This document shows positions 1 through 7,831 of a stretch of 64,000 nucleotides of DNA, in pieces. This DNA is from Haliea salexigens DSM 19537 (lineage in GTDB: Bacteria; Pseudomonadota; Gammaproteobacteria; Pseudomonadales; Halieaceae). The notes beneath the pieces were generated by a model, which saw only the letters and a list, made by a program, of their open reading frames with translations, had not been told where the DNA came from and made no database searches. Within the stretch, counting starts at the first letter, position 1. Every line of letters starts with the position of its first letter. The position numbers and the translations under genes are program-made. The stretch lies in contig NZ_AUHJ01000004.1 of the NCBI RefSeq assembly GCF_000423125.1, positions 62,001-126,000 on the forward strand, given 5' to 3'.

Positions 1-645
1 GCGGCGCTGCTGGAGGTAGGCATCACGTATGAAAATGTAGCGATCGCCCGAGATCAGGTCCTCCGCTTTCAACAGTTCCACCCGGGAGCTGACCAGCTCC
101 AGGCCGATCAATGAATTGCGCAGCCGCACGTCGTCAATCGCCACTTCAACCGAGGTGTAGGCATCAAACACCGTGCCGACACCACTGCGCATGGTCCGCG
201 GCCCGAAAAGCGGCACCATCAGGTAAGGCCCCTCCGGTACACCCCACACTGCGAGGGTCTGTCCGAAGTCGGTTCTCAGGGGCTCTATACCCATGCGGGT
301 GGCGACGTCGAACAGTCCGAGCATGCCGATGGTCGAGTTCAACAGGAAGCGCCCACCGGCCTGTGCCGCGCCCTGCAGACGTCCCTGCAGGATGGAGTTC
401 AGCGTCGTGTTGACATCGCGCAGGTTGCGGAAGAAATTGTCGACCCCCGTCTCCAGCGGATCCGGCGTTACGGCGTGGTAGCCGCGCGCTGCCGGCTTCA
501 GCAGATACTGGTCCATGCGCTCATTAAAGATGAAAATCGGCCGGTTAATTGCCTCCAGGGGGTCGGTATCCACAGGCTCTGCGGCCATCGCGGGTGCGAG
601 GCCAAACAGGCAGAGCAATAGCACTATCGGATGCAAGAATTTCAT
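1..645 (-). CDS. mlaA: MlaA/VacJ family outer-membrane lipid-asymmetry protein (3' end outside window)
   Basis: MlaA removes mislocalised phospholipids from the outer leaflet of the outer membrane and passes them to the periplasmic carrier MlaC. Reading the minus strand from the ATG at 645 gives 215 uninterrupted codons to the window edge. The family signature DPLEAINRPIFIFN lies just after the signal peptide, followed by FLLNSTIGMLGLFDVA and a conserved G-x-GPYLMVPLFGPRT region, with the expected RDAYLQQR near the break. Odd: the signal peptide ends in an AMA-AE signal-peptidase-I type site and has no convincing lipobox (the only early Cys is preceded by Leu-Leu-Leu), whereas the E. coli protein is a lipoprotein. 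It lies 75 bp downstream of the hvf operon on the same strand and may be read from it. The C-terminus is not visible. Confidence 0.9.
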   Translation of the reverse strand, partial: MKFLHPIVLLLCLFGLAPAMAAEPVDTDPLEAINRPIFIFNERMDQYLLKPAARGYHAVTPDPLETGVDNFFRNLRDVNTTLNSILQGRLQGAAQAGGRFLLNSTIGMLGLFDVATRMGIEPLRTDFGQTLAVWGVPEGPYLMVPLFGPRTMRSGVGTVFDAYTSVEVAIDDVRLRNSLIGLELVSSRVELLKAEDLISGDRYIFIRDAYLQQRR

Positions 646-720
646 CGGTCGGTCGCGGTCAGGTTTAGCCGCGGAATATTACGCCTGTGGAGAGGGCTGA
701 GCAACGGGGAAAAGTACCCG

Positions 721-1455
721 TCAGTGCGTGACAAGAATGCCGCGGGCCACGAAGTCCGCCAGCTGGGCCGCGCCGAAGCCGCTGACCGTGTCCTCCGGCA
801 ATGACAGTTCCGCCGCCAGCGCCTGCAGCAGCGCGGCGCCTGGCTCGGGCCCGCGCTCCCTGACCAGTTCCAGCAGCCGCGCCGTGGCGGCGTTCAAGGC
901 CATGAATTGCACCGCATCCCCGCGGTCGCGATAGACCACAAGATACACGGGGTCACCCGGTTCTGTGGGCCGGAAGTCCACACCGATCTGGTGCACAGGG
1001 TAGGCATAGGCGAGCGGCCACGCGAGTGGCGAGAGCGTCAACGGTGAACTCATGGGATCGCCACCCGCTTCCGGAGGTATATCGTCTTCCGCCACCGTGA
1101 GCGCCAGCTCCACCCATTCGTAGTGCGCGAGCTCGGCGATGAAAGGCGGGTCGTCCGGGTGTGGGCACGAACGCTCAAGCAGAAAACGTACGAACTCCTG
1201 ACTGATTTCAAGGAAATAGGGCGTGTGGCAGCGATGACCGTCAATGAACGCGCGCACCAGCCGATGCCAGGCTGCGTCAGCATAGAGGCGCCGCAACACA
1301 GGAAAACCGCCGCTGATAAAGCCCTCGATATTATTGTAGATCAGTGTTTCATACACCTGCAGACGGCGGCGCTCGACCCCCGCGGGCGGCTGTTGCGTTG
1401 CGGGGTCGCGCAGGTAGCGCGCCATGGCCAACTGCTGGGCGCGCAATTCAGCCAT
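721..1455 (-). CDS. hvfC: DUF2063 family partner protein of the MNIO enzyme (HvfC/BufC type)
   Basis: The N-terminal half (QQLAMARYLRDP, then a helical region with YETLIYNNIEGF and FPVLRRL) is typical of the DUF2063 family, which acts as the precursor-recognition partner of multinuclear non-heme iron oxidases. The family position is strengthened by context: its start codon overlaps the end of the DUF692 gene by 8 bp, the usual arrangement for translationally coupled B and C genes. The C-terminal half carries a second, less conserved domain. Length (244 aa) fits the family. Probable role (inference from HvfC/BufC): binding the precursor leader so that the EGKCG cysteines are presented to HvfB. 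No DoxX-like fourth gene follows; the next gene is mlaA. Confidence 0.85.
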   Translation of the reverse strand: MAELRAQQLAMARYLRDPATQQPPAGVERRRLQVYETLIYNNIEGFISGGFPVLRRLYADAAWHRLVRAFIDGHRCHTPYFLEISQEFVRFLLERSCPHPDDPPFIAELAHYEWVELALTVAEDDIPPEAGGDPMSSPLTLSPLAWPLAYAYPVHQIGVDFRPTEPGDPVYLVVYRDRGDAVQFMALNAATARLLELVRERGPEPGAALLQALAAELSLPEDTVSGFGAAQLADFVARGILVTH

Positions 1456-2302
1456 GCGCTCGCCCAGGCACGACCGCTCGCGCCGTGTGCTGGAGCTCGC
1501 GTATCTGCTCTACTTCCAGAAACAATTCCGACAGTGGCGGGAGGTTGAAATCGCGTTCCAGCAGCGTTGGCAGCGGTCCGAGCAGGCTGTAGGCCTCGGC
1601 GAGCAGTGACCAGACCGGCGCAATCACGGAAGTCCCGTGCGTATCTACTTTCAGGTCGGGGGCTTCATCATAGTGGCCCGCCACATGAATGTAGCGCACC
1701 CGGTCTAGAGGCAGGGCCTGCAGGAATTCGCAGGGTGAATAGCTGTGATTGATGCTGTTGACGTAAATATTGTTTACGTCGAGGAGCAGGTCGCAGCCGG
1801 CACGCCGGACCACGCTGGTGATGAACTCTGCCTCGGACATATCGGCATGAGGCTGGGCATAGTATGACGCGTTCTCCAGCGCAATCGGTTCACCGATAAT
1901 ATCCTGCACGCGCTGTACGCGCTCGACGACGTGCGTCACAGCTTCCTCGGTGAAGGGTATCGGCAGCAGATCGTAGAGATGTCCGTCAGCGGCGCAATAG
2001 GTTAAATGTTCTGTATACAGGCTGGCACCGATGTCCTGCATGAGGGCCCGCACTGCTTTGACCAGGTTTGTGTCCAGCGCGTCTGGACCCCCAATGTCCA
2101 GGGAGAGTCCGTGTAAAACCATTGGCTGACGCGCTGCCAGCTCGCGGAACTGGCGCCCCAGTCGCCCGCCCACGCCAATCCAGTTCTCCGGAGCAACCTC
2201 CAGAAAATCGACCTGCGGATTCTCCGCAGAAAGCAGCGGGCCCAGAAGGGCCCGCCGCAAACCCAGGCCCGCACCGGCGAGCCCGTCAGAGCGCTCGGGC
2301 AT
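1448..2302 (-). CDS. hvfB: DUF692/UPF0276 multinuclear non-heme iron oxidase (MNIO; HvfB/BufB type)
   Basis: MNIO enzymes modify cysteines of ribosomal peptides (thiooxazole in bufferins, oxazolone-thioamide in HvfA). Visible family features in order: GLGLRRALLGPLL, VDFLEVAPENWIG, MVLHGLSLDIGG, a central ALENASYY, LLLDVNNIYVNSINH, IHVAGHYDEAPDL and DTHG; the His, Glu and Asp residues in these segments are the expected iron ligands of the TIM-barrel fold. Start: a longer reading frame reaches 2329, but the ATG at 2302 forms a TGATG overlap with the precursor stop and gives the usual N-terminus, so I use it (284 aa). It lies between the EGKCG precursor and the DUF2063 partner, a complete minimal A-B-C set. 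Very likely cytoplasmic. Confidence 0.92.
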   Translation of the reverse strand: MPERSDGLAGAGLGLRRALLGPLLSAENPQVDFLEVAPENWIGVGGRLGRQFRELAARQPMVLHGLSLDIGGPDALDTNLVKAVRALMQDIGASLYTEHLTYCAADGHLYDLLPIPFTEEAVTHVVERVQRVQDIIGEPIALENASYYAQPHADMSEAEFITSVVRRAGCDLLLDVNNIYVNSINHSYSPCEFLQALPLDRVRYIHVAGHYDEAPDLKVDTHGTSVIAPVWSLLAEAYSLLGPLPTLLERDFNLPPLSELFLEVEQIRELQHTARAVVPGRAHG

Positions 2303-2637
2303 CAGCCGCCGCACTTCCCTTCGCCGCATTTACCCTCGGCGTCTTTCCCGCCGTCTTTTTCACCACACTTGCCTTCACCACACTTGCCTTCGGCATCCTT
2401 CTCGCCGCACTTGCCCTCGCCACATTTACCTTCGGCATCCTTCTCACCGCATTTGCCTTCGCCGCACTTGCCTTCGTGGTCACCATCACCGTGCGAGTTG
2501 AAATTAGCCAGGTTGTAGCCGGAGCTGAGTTCCTGCGCCGCAAACGGGTTTACGGAGGCTGACGCCGCTGGAACGACTGAGCCCACGAGGAACGCCGCAC
2601 CAAGTGCCAGCGCCAGGGGTTTTCTTGAATCTGTCAT
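2302..2637 (-). CDS. hvfA: EGKCG-repeat RiPP precursor, copper-binding metallophore type (HvfA/BufA)
   Basis: A 111-residue secreted precursor. A signal peptide (basic start, LALALGAAFLVGSVV, cleavage near ASA-SV) precedes the conserved NPFAAQELSSGY segment seen in this family. The rest is low complexity: eight EGKCG motifs arranged as four pairs of EGKCGEGKCG separated by short EKDA or EKDGGKDA spacers, ending in a Cys-Gly-Gly. All eight cysteines of the protein lie in EGKCG. In characterised systems (HvfA of Haemophilus, bufferins of Caulobacter) such cysteines are oxidised by the partner MNIO and the product binds copper. The start at 2637 has AAAAGGA about 10 nt upstream. First gene of the operon, 128 bp below hrpA, so a promoter probably lies in that gap. 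Confidence 0.93.
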   Translation of the reverse strand: MTDSRKPLALALGAAFLVGSVVPAASASVNPFAAQELSSGYNLANFNSHGDGDHEGKCGEGKCGEKDAEGKCGEGKCGEKDAEGKCGEGKCGEKDGGKDAEGKCGEGKCGG

Positions 2638-2680
2638 GGTTGTTGTCCTTTTAATGTTGTCAGGTCATTGCACACACGTG

Positions 2681-2703
2681 CAGGCAGCAAAATGGCCTGC
2701 CTG
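2681..2703. promoter_or_regulatory. Inverted repeat upstream of hvfA (possible operator or attenuator)
   Basis: CAGGCAG and CTGCCTG form a perfect 7-bp inverted repeat separated by 9 bases, 44 bp upstream of the hvfA start and downstream of the hrpA stop. No T-run follows on the minus strand, so it is a poor intrinsic terminator for hrpA. It could be an operator or simply a leader stem-loop. Confidence 0.3.
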
Positions 2704-2765
2704 CTTGATGTGACTCGATATTGTCAGTGAAGTTTCGCCCCGGCGCTCATCCATTTGGTAATAAT

Positions 2766-5700
2766 TCACAAAGCAGTGGGCGTTGCGCTGTCGGGATGCT
2801 GCGCCAGCCAGTCACGCACCTGCCCCCATTGCTGCTGCAGGCGTTTTTCCGATACTGGCGTGCGCGTACCCAGCTGCTGGGCAAACAGGGAGACGCGGAA
2901 TTCTTCCAGCATCCAGCGGTAAGTCGCCGCAGCCGGGCAGAGCGCGAGCAGACCGGGAAAGCGCTCCAGGGCCTCCCACAGGGGCTGACCGAGCTGCTGC
3001 AGACGCTCCCGATGTCCGTTGTCACGAGCGAGCTGCCCCTTGAGGTTGTCTGCACGCTGCTTCAGGGCCTTCATGTAGCGCGGATACTGCCCCAACCACT
3101 CCGCTGGCGTATCGCGCTGGAACCCTGGCTGCCACAGGGCGGCCAGTTGCGCCTCGATATCGGCGAGTGCGGCGCCGAGCTCAGGCTCCTTGCAGCGCGC
3201 GAGCACGGTACGGGCCTCGGCCAACGGACGCAGCGCATTCAATACCGTCGCCTCGAGGTGATTGGCTGTACCCACCACCTGCCCGCTGCGCCTGGCGCGT
3301 GCCGAGAAAGACTCGCTATCGCGTGGCAGGCTCTCGTCCAGCTGCGCCACCTGTGCCCAGGCGGCATCGATCATGTCTTCCACCAGCGCCTCGCGTGGCT
3401 GGCCCGCAGCCGCCAGCAACAAGCTGGCCTCGTTCCCCTGCAGCAATTGCTTGCGCAGAAACTTCACCTGCTGCCGATGGTGCAGGCGCAACAGCCGCAA
3501 CACCCCCTTGCGATGCTCCGCTTGCGCCTGCCCGGGGTAGTCGCACAACGCCACCGCCACGGTTTCACCCTTGTCCACCAGCGCGGGCCAGGTAACGATC
3601 TCGGTGCCGGCCTGACGAAACCGCCATTGTTCTGGCAAGGCATTTTCCGGCCAGTCGGTCAGGCCTTCGCAGGCCGGGCTGCCGGAGGGTGCAGCAACAA
3701 TGGTCTCACGCGTATCGTCGCGCAATTCCGCGATCAGCGCGGCGAGATCCCGTCCCTGCTTGATCATGCGGCCATCGGCATCCACAACGCGCACATTCAT
3801 ACTGTAGAACGGGTCCAGCGCCTGTGGCGCAAAGTCTTCCATGCGCAATTTCAGCCCCGATTGTTTACCCAGCACCCGCGCCAGCGCGGCGGTCAGCGCC
3901 TCATCATCGGGCCGCAGCTCCGCGAGCGCCTGATCGACCCGGTCGGGCACCGGCACCAGTTGTTTGCGCTTTTCTTTGGGCAGGCCTTTCACCAGCGCGA
4001 TGCATTTGTCGCGCAGGAGGCCGGGGACCAGCCACTCGAAGCGAAACCGGGGCACGCGGTTGAGCAGGCCCACGGGCAGAGTGACCGAAACACCGTCTGC
4101 CTCCTGACCGGGTTCGAAGCGGTAGCTCAGACGCAGCTCCAGATCACCCCACAGCAGCCGGTCGGGAAATTGCTCGCCCAGTTCTGCGCCGGGGTCGCGG
4201 GCCAGCAACTGCTCACGGGTGATACGCAGGGCCCTGTCGGCACCCTCTTCCCCACCCAGCCACGCCCTCAGGCGCTCCGCTGTGGTGGTATCTGCGGGCA
4301 GCCGCTCGTCGTAGAATGCGTACAACACCTGCTCGTCTGCCAGCAGGTCGCGCCGCCGCGCCTTGGCCTCCAGACCCTCCACGTCCCGCACAACCCGCAG
4401 GTTGTGTTTCAGGAATGCGGGGTGACGGGGAAAGCGCCCGGCAATCAGTCCCTCGCGAATCAGCAATTCGCGCGCCTCGACCGGTTTGATTGGCCCGTAG
4501 TGCACGGCGCGCTTGTCCGCTACGGTCAAGCCGTAGAGCGTCACGCGTTCCCAGGCCATGACGCGTCCCTGGCGCGCCTCCCAGCGGGGCTCGTAGTAAT
4601 GGCGCTTGAGCAGGTCCGGGTTTGCCTCCAGCACCCAGGCGGGGTCTATGGCCGCGACCGTGCGCGCAAACACACGCGACGTTTCCACAACTTCCGCAGC
4701 AACAATCCACTTGGGACGCTGTCGCCCCAGGTTGGACCCGGGAAATATCTGCAGCTTACGGTTGCGACTGCCCAGGTAGTCGCGGTTTTCCTGGTGCTGG
4801 GCGATATTCGACAGCAACCCCGCCAACAGCGCCCGGTGCACCGACTCGAAGGGCTCCTCCCCCGACGCCGGCAACTCACCGGCTGCGCGCAACCCAAGCT
4901 GGCGGCAGGCCATGCGCAACTGGGCGTGCATGTCGCGCCATTCACGCATGCGCAAAAAGGACAGAAACTCGCGCTGGCAGAGCTTGCGCAGCTGACTCTG
5001 GCTCAACGCCTGCCGCTGCTCCTCGTAGTAACGCCACAAACTCAGCCAGGCCATGAAGTCGGAGCGCTCGTGGCGGAACCGGGCATGCATCTGGTCTGAC
5101 TGTGCCTGCTTGTCCGCCGGGCGCTCACGAGGGTCCTGAATCGCCAGCGCTGCGGCAATCACCAGAACTTCCTCCAGGCAGGCCCTGTCCTGGCCGGCAA
5201 GGACCATCCGCGCCAGGCGCGGATCGATGGGCAGTTTCGCCATCTGCCGGCCGAGCGCTGTCAGTTTGCCACGAGGACTAACAGCCCCGAGCTCCTGCAA
5301 CAGCTTGTAGCCATCGCGCACCATGCGCGGGTCCGGTGGGTTGATGAACGGGAAATGCTGCACCTCGCCCAGGCCCAACTGCAGCATTTGCAGAATGACG
5401 GCGGCCAGGTTGGTGCGCAGGATCTCCGGGTCGGTGAATTCAGGCCGGGAGAGAAAGTCAGCCTCACTGTAGAGACGGATGCAGACACCGGCAGCAACCC
5501 GTCCGCAACGCCCCTGACGCTGGTTCGCGCTGGCTTGGGAAACCGGTTCGATGGGCAGGCGCTGCACCTTGGTGCGGAAGCTGTAGCGGCTGATGCGCGC
5601 ATCACCCGGGTCGATGACGTAGCGAATACCGGGGACCGTGAGCGAGGTTTCCGCCACATTGGTCGCCAGCACCACGCGCATCAGGCGCCGTCGCGAGAGG

Positions 5701-6527
5701 TCGAACACCCGGCTCTGCTCCGCATTGGACAGCCGTGCGTAAAGCGGCAGCACCTCGATTCGCTCCAGTTCACGCAGGGCCCGGGCAAGCTCGCGAATTT
5801 CACGCTCACCCGGAAGGAACACCAGCACGTCCCCGCGCTCACCAAACCGTCCGTGCTCGATATCCGCAACCAGGCCGGTCACCTGTTCCTGAAGGCCGAG
5901 GTCACGGTCCTCGGCGGGGTCCAGATACACGGTTTCCACCGGATACCCGCGGCCCGACACCTCAATCACCGGCGCATCACCGAAATGCCGGGCGAACGTG
6001 GCCACGTCGATCGTCGCCGAGGTGATGATCAACTTGAGGTCCGGCCGACGCGGCAGCAACTGCTTGAGATAGCCGAGCAGGAAATCGATGTTGAGGCTGC
6101 GTTCATGCGCCTCGTCGATAATCAGTGTGTCGTACTGGCGAAGCAGACGGTCGTGGCGCACTTCCGCAAGCAGAATGCCATCGGTCATCAGCTTGATCGC
6201 GGAGGACTCCGAAACCTGATCGGTAAATCGCACCTGGTAGCCCACCGTGTCCCCGAGCGGCACCGCCAGTTCGTCGGATATGCGCTGGGCAACGGAGCGC
6301 GCGGCGAGACGCCGGGGCTGCGTGTGCCCGATACGGGCCAGGCGCCCGCGCCCCAGATCGAGGCAGATCTTGGGGATCTGCGTGGTTTTTCCAGAGCCGG
6401 TCTCGCCGGCAACAATGACCACCTGATGGTCGGCAATGGCCTGCGCGATATCGTCGCGGGCCTGCACCACCGGCAACTCCGGAGGGTAGGAAATGGGCGG
6501 TATGACACGCTCCACCGCTTCCGACAT
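2766..6527 (-). CDS. hrpA: ATP-dependent RNA helicase HrpA (DEAH box)
   Basis: A 1253-residue DEAH helicase of the length of E. coli HrpA (about 1300), which acts on stalled ribosomes and mRNA. Motifs in order: Walker A GETGSGKTTQIPK (near residue 40), HTQPRRLAA, IDEAHERSLN (DEAH box), ITSATI, the FLPGEREI and VVLATNVAETSLT segments, and QRQGRCGRV (motif VI). The winged-helix and ratchet region follows, then the long C-terminal DUF3418 region typical of HrpA. Start choice: the frame extends to a GTG at 6542, but the ATG at 6527 has AGGAG about 6 nt upstream. Divergent from the MaoC gene across an 89-bp gap. Confidence 0.96.
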   Translation of the reverse strand: MSEAVERVIPPISYPPELPVVQARDDIAQAIADHQVVIVAGETGSGKTTQIPKICLDLGRGRLARIGHTQPRRLAARSVAQRISDELAVPLGDTVGYQVRFTDQVSESSAIKLMTDGILLAEVRHDRLLRQYDTLIIDEAHERSLNIDFLLGYLKQLLPRRPDLKLIITSATIDVATFARHFGDAPVIEVSGRGYPVETVYLDPAEDRDLGLQEQVTGLVADIEHGRFGERGDVLVFLPGEREIRELARALRELERIEVLPLYARLSNAEQSRVFDLSRRRLMRVVLATNVAETSLTVPGIRYVIDPGDARISRYSFRTKVQRLPIEPVSQASANQRQGRCGRVAAGVCIRLYSEADFLSRPEFTDPEILRTNLAAVILQMLQLGLGEVQHFPFINPPDPRMVRDGYKLLQELGAVSPRGKLTALGRQMAKLPIDPRLARMVLAGQDRACLEEVLVIAAALAIQDPRERPADKQAQSDQMHARFRHERSDFMAWLSLWRYYEEQRQALSQSQLRKLCQREFLSFLRMREWRDMHAQLRMACRQLGLRAAGELPASGEEPFESVHRALLAGLLSNIAQHQENRDYLGSRNRKLQIFPGSNLGRQRPKWIVAAEVVETSRVFARTVAAIDPAWVLEANPDLLKRHYYEPRWEARQGRVMAWERVTLYGLTVADKRAVHYGPIKPVEARELLIREGLIAGRFPRHPAFLKHNLRVVRDVEGLEAKARRRDLLADEQVLYAFYDERLPADTTTAERLRAWLGGEEGADRALRITREQLLARDPGAELGEQFPDRLLWGDLELRLSYRFEPGQEADGVSVTLPVGLLNRVPRFRFEWLVPGLLRDKCIALVKGLPKEKRKQLVPVPDRVDQALAELRPDDEALTAALARVLGKQSGLKLRMEDFAPQALDPFYSMNVRVVDADGRMIKQGRDLAALIAELRDDTRETIVAAPSGSPACEGLTDWPENALPEQWRFRQAGTEIVTWPALVDKGETVAVALCDYPGQAQAEHRKGVLRLLRLHHRQQVKFLRKQLLQGNEASLLLAAAGQPREALVEDMIDAAWAQVAQLDESLPRDSESFSARARRSGQVVGTANHLEATVLNALRPLAEARTVLARCKEPELGAALADIEAQLAALWQPGFQRDTPAEWLGQYPRYMKALKQRADNLKGQLARDNGHRERLQQLGQPLWEALERFPGLLALCPAAATYRWMLEEFRVSLFAQQLGTRTPVSEKRLQQQWGQVRDWLAQHPDSATPTAL

Positions 6528-6616
6528 CGTTATCTCCTGCACGCTGGACGTGACTGTGTAGGGGGCGGCTACACTACGGTATCATGGGGCGCTCAACAAT
6601 CCTGCAGGACGCCGAC

Positions 6617-7087
6617 ATGCCGCGCATACAAAACCACACCTTCGACGAACTGAGCATCGGACAACAGGTGGAGCGCTCCCACACGGTGACGCTGGGCGAC
6701 CTGCAGCGCTTTGCCGACGCCTCCGGCGATTACAACCCCCTGCATACAGACCCCGAGTACGCCGCCAGCACACCGTTTGGTGGCTGCATCGCCCACGGCA
6801 TGTTCAGCGGGGGACTGATCTCCGCGACACTGGCCATGCAACTACCGGGGCCCGGGACGGTCTATCTGGGCCAGTCGCTCAGCTTCCGGCAGCCCGTACG
6901 CGTGGGTGACACGCTTACCGTGACACTCACGGTGAGTGCGCTGGAACCGAGACGTCAACGCGTAACGCTGGACTGCACCGTGGTGAATCAGGCCGGGCGC
7001 AAGGTGGTGACGGGCAGCGCCGAAGTCATTGCCCCGGCAGAGCGGGAAACCGTCACCGTAGAGCGCGACGCTATCCCTGCGGGATGA
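6617..7087 (+). CDS. MaoC-like (R)-specific enoyl-CoA hydratase
   Basis: A single hot-dog domain of 156 residues. The hydratase-2 motif is clear: D38-Y-N-P-L-H43-T-D, then FGGCIAHGM; Asp38 and His43 are the expected catalytic pair that adds water to trans-2-enoyl-CoA. Members of this size include PhaJ, which diverts beta-oxidation intermediates to polyhydroxyalkanoate, and other stand-alone hydratases; the substrate cannot be told from sequence. An upstream in-frame ATG at 6584 has no ribosome site, while the ATG at 6617 has AGGA about 9 nt before it. Convergent with the next gene, the stop codons being 2 bp apart. Confidence 0.85.
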   Translation: MPRIQNHTFDELSIGQQVERSHTVTLGDLQRFADASGDYNPLHTDPEYAASTPFGGCIAHGMFSGGLISATLAMQLPGPGTVYLGQSLSFRQPVRVGDTLTVTLTVSALEPRRQRVTLDCTVVNQAGRKVVTGSAEVIAPAERETVTVERDAIPAG

Positions 7088-7089
7088 AC

Positions 7090-7590
7090 TCAGCCGCCGG
7101 CGGGTGTCGCTTGCGCCTCCGCAGCGAATTGCGCCGGGTCGAGGTATTGCAAGCGCAACTCGATAGAACCCCGCGCCGTATTGGAGTCTGCGCCCAGCAC
7201 CATGACGTTGACTTCGCCCTCGTCCTCCGTCGCAGCGCTGAGGCCGAACACCACGTTGTCCGGGTTGTTCTGCTCGGAGAACACCTTGATGTCCTTGCCC
7301 GCTCGCAGTGCGTCGCTCAACTGCGCGACGAGCATCGCCAGGCTGGCGCGAAAGGCGCCAAAATTGAGCTTGCCGCGGTATTCACTGTGGTCCAGTGCCA
7401 CATCGAACCGCACCTGCGACTTGTCCTCCATGACCACGTTCGTCAGGTGCACTGTGCGGCCTGTGGCCATGTCGCGGAACACGTTCTTCGCTTCCGTGCG
7501 GCGATTCTCCAGGAATGCCTTATACAACAGATTGACCGCGATGGTCAGGAACTGGTCGCGGGGGATGGATTTGTTCGGATTCTGAGCCAT
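7090..7590 (-). CDS. Conserved-looking protein of unknown function (166 aa)
   Basis: I do not recognise this family. The protein has no signal peptide or membrane segment. The N-terminal third (RDQFLTIAVNLLYKAFLENRRTEAKNVF) looks helical and amphipathic; the centre (VHLTNVVMEDKSQVRFDVALDHSEYRGKLNF) is predicted strand-rich; the C-terminus is acidic then poor in structure and ends in TPAGG. Codon use and GC content match the neighbours and the frame is clean, so a real gene is likely. It lies alone, between the convergent MaoC gene and the divergent mnmC operon, so context gives no hint of role. Start at the ATG at 7590, with GAGAGGGT about 6 nt upstream. Confidence 0.7.
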   Translation of the reverse strand: MAQNPNKSIPRDQFLTIAVNLLYKAFLENRRTEAKNVFRDMATGRTVHLTNVVMEDKSQVRFDVALDHSEYRGKLNFGAFRASLAMLVAQLSDALRAGKDIKVFSEQNNPDNVVFGLSAATEDEGEVNVMVLGADSNTARGSIELRLQYLDPAQFAAEAQATPAGG

Positions 7591-7831
7591 GAGCTACCCT
7601 CTCAAGCAAGCGCGCAAGTCTACTGCGTGACCGTCACAAACGCCAGCCGCCGGCCCTTGAGAGCGCGACTGGTTGTTGGCCTGCGAGGCCTGCTGACGGC
7701 ACCCCGAGGGGACTGTTTGTCTGCTACGCTTGCGGCGCCGCGCAACAGCATCAGAGAACGGGCCATGAGCAACACCCACCTGCCACATCGCGATCAAACT
7801 GCCAGGCCGCAAGCCGCCACCGGGTACCGGC

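Noticed and set aside
2305-2480. Regular short repeats that might be read as a CRISPR array
   Set aside because: The repeats are the EGKCG codons of the RiPP precursor; there are no unique spacers and the frame is continuous.
2721-5099. Long plus-strand reading frame (792 codons)
   Set aside because: It is antisense to hrpA, which has every DEAH helicase motif; the frame is open because of high GC third positions.
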